A DNA stretch of 6,954 nucleotides, taken from assembly GCA_015487895.1 (NCBI GenBank), contig WFOW01000294.1, positions 1 to 6,954 of the forward strand, in the 5' to 3' direction. Every line of letters begins with the position of its first letter. Within the stretch, counting starts at the first letter, position 1. Source of the stretch: Gammaproteobacteria bacterium (lineage in GTDB: Bacteria; Pseudomonadota; Gammaproteobacteria; S144-34). The translations under genes and the position numbers were made by a program. Below, piece after piece: positions 5,872 through 6,954 of the stretch. The notes under the pieces were generated by a model. It saw only the letters and a program-made list of their open reading frames with translations, was not told where the DNA came from and made no database searches.

Positions 5872-6873
5872 ATGAAGGAACGTCGTTCCCCGAACGCCCT
5901 GCGCGTGCTCGCCGCCCTCGCCCTGCTTGCCGCCGCGGCGGCGGCCCGCGCCGGTGACCCGAAACTCTGGGTGGGCTTCTACCACGAGTCGCCGGCGGCG
6001 GACCCGGACCCCACCGCCGGCCTGCTGCTCGCCTGCCTGCCGGAGCACGCGGGCACCTTCCGTGCGGTCATGGTCCTCTCCTTCACCGGCTGCACCCCGG
6101 GCATCGACGCCGGCATCGTCCAGGGACGCGTCGGACCGCGCCGGGCCGGCCGGCGCGCCGTCGAGGGGAGCTGGTCCGGGAGCGTGGACGGCCTCGCGCT
6201 CCGCGGCGCCTTCTCCGGCGTGTGGGGCGAGGGCCTGGTCCCCATCGCCGCCGGCCACCACGCCGGCACGCTGCACCTGCAGGGCGAATGGTCGCTCGAC
6301 GGCGGCGGGCGCTGGGTGGGCGCTCCCGGGCCCGGCTCCTGCGGCTACCACGTGGGCGGCCGCGGGCACTGGCGGCTGGTGCCGCCCGACACCGCCACCC
6401 ACGGCATCGTCCTCGCCCGGCACGACACCTGGAGCGAGGTCGGCTCCGGTCACCTCAACCTCGGCTGGCATTCGCCCCTGCCGGCGGACGCCTACGTGCT
6501 GGCGGTGATCCAGCCGAAGGCCTTCTGCCGCGAGCTCGGGCGCACCGGGGGCGATCCGGCGCGGCTCGCCGCCGCCCTCCCGCGGGTGCTCGCCTGGGCC
6601 GGGGCCACCGACGCCACCCGCATCCACCTCGGCGGCGGACCGCGCTACGCGCGGGTGCCGCCCGGGCACACGGTGCTCGAGGCCTTCCGCGGCACGGCAC
6701 GCCTGCAAGGCACGCCGGGGCTGCCTTCCCCGCTGGCGGTCCTCATGCCGGGCCGTGGGCTGCTCAGCGCCGGCGGCCTGCAGCGGGCGGTCGGCGTGGC
6801 GAGCATGTACGTGCGCCCCTCCACCGCCCTAGGGGCCACCGCGCCCGACCGTCTCCCGGACTGGGCGCACTGA
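5872..6873 (+). CDS. Secreted protein of unknown function
   Basis: A 333-residue protein I do not recognise. It begins with a textbook Sec signal peptide: a basic start (MKERR), a hydrophobic Leu/Ala core (about 12-24), and an AXA site A25-R26-A27, so cleavage is expected before G28. The mature part has four cysteines (55, 74, 157, 219), compatible with two disulfides in the periplasm or outside the cell, and no further membrane segment. It is rich in Gly, Trp and His. WVGFYHES (33-40), a GSWSGSVDGLALRGAFSGVW stretch (99-118) and HLQGEWSLDGGGRWVG (135-150) suggest beta strands. No lipobox or cell-wall anchor is seen. The start is firm: AGGGAGGAAA (5856-5865) lies 6 bases before the ATG. A long opposite-strand frame here lacks these signals and is a shadow. 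It follows pyrC by 72 bases but need not be cotranscribed. Confidence 0.85.
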   Translation: MKERRSPNALRVLAALALLAAAAAARAGDPKLWVGFYHESPAADPDPTAGLLLACLPEHAGTFRAVMVLSFTGCTPGIDAGIVQGRVGPRRAGRRAVEGSWSGSVDGLALRGAFSGVWGEGLVPIAAGHHAGTLHLQGEWSLDGGGRWVGAPGPGSCGYHVGGRGHWRLVPPDTATHGIVLARHDTWSEVGSGHLNLGWHSPLPADAYVLAVIQPKAFCRELGRTGGDPARLAAALPRVLAWAGATDATRIHLGGGPRYARVPPGHTVLEAFRGTARLQGTPGLPSPLAVLMPGRGLLSAGGLQRAVGVASMYVRPSTALGATAPDRLPDWAH

Positions 6874-6941
6874 CCTGGCAGGTTACGGGAGACGGGAAAG
6901 AAACGGCCGCGCCCGAAGGGCGCACCAACCCTCGTCTCCCG
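6841..6941. repeat. Nested, mutually exclusive inverted repeats at the 3' end of the secreted-protein gene
   Basis: CCGTCTCCCG (6849-6858, inside the coding end) pairs perfectly over 10 bases with CGGGAGACGG (6886-6895). That same middle arm also pairs with CGTCTCCCG (6933-6941); the second stem extends to 11 pairs with one G-U (6886-6896 with 6931-6941). Two further words occur twice: GCGCCCGA (6841-6848, 6909-6916) and GGGCGCAC (6863-6870, 6918-6925). In the second copy GCGCCC-GAA-GGGCGC (6909-6923) is a tight hairpin. Only one of the two long stems can form at a time. Confidence 0.8.
6895..6923 (-). terminator. Candidate intrinsic terminator for a minus-strand gene right of the window
   Basis: On the minus strand the hairpin GCGCCC-TTC-GGGCGC (6923-6909) is followed by GGCCGTTTCTTTCC (6908-6895), a GC stem then a T-rich tract after about five bases. 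This is the only T-rich tract after a stem in the window. It would suit a gene converging from beyond the right edge, which cannot be seen. The T-tract is interrupted, so the call is weak. Confidence 0.3.
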
Positions 6942-6954
6942 ATACCCGCCTCCC

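Noticed and set aside
5806..6708. 300-codon minus-strand frame opposite the secreted-protein gene
   Set aside because: The plus strand has a strong ribosome binding site and signal peptide; the minus frame has neither and shows typical shadow composition.

Overview
The window is a compact, very GC-rich piece of bacterial chromosome. Its codons end almost always in G or C, and many reading-frame shadows stay open on the opposite strands. Gene content suggests a proteobacterium, most likely a gammaproteobacterium: a class II (E. coli-type) dihydroorotase, an E1-alpha/E1-beta type pyruvate dehydrogenase, a divergent M17 aminopeptidase and a small DUF5362-like membrane protein. That placement is inference; there is no rRNA or other taxonomic marker. 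No tRNA, rRNA, CRISPR array, insertion sequence, phage gene or attachment site is visible, and no stretch longer than about 120 bases lacks a gene.

Layout. From 2640 down to the left edge, on the minus strand, runs a three-gene operon for a 2-oxoacid (probably pyruvate) dehydrogenase: E1-alpha, then E1-beta (TGATG overlap), then an E2 with two lipoyl domains that runs off the window. Its promoter region (2641-2754) is shared with a divergent plus-strand M17 metallo-aminopeptidase (2755-4284). A small three-helix membrane protein on the minus strand (4322-4666) converges on the aminopeptidase across a 37-base gap holding a GC palindrome. It diverges from pyrC (4759-5799) across a 92-base promoter region. 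Next comes a secreted protein of unknown function with a clear signal peptide (5872-6873). The last 110 bases hold an unusual nest of mutually exclusive inverted repeats.

How the genes work together. The pdh operon supplies acetyl-CoA from pyruvate: E1 alpha/beta decarboxylates, and E2 carries the acetyl group on lipoyl lysines. PepA-like, PyrC and the membrane protein are separate housekeeping units with their own promoters, so the window is a set of neighbours rather than one pathway.

No convincing new multi-gene system was found. The points most worth a second look are the unknown secreted protein, the repeat nest after it, the near-identical DNA of the two lipoyl domains, and departures from consensus in the E1-alpha and M17 active-site motifs.
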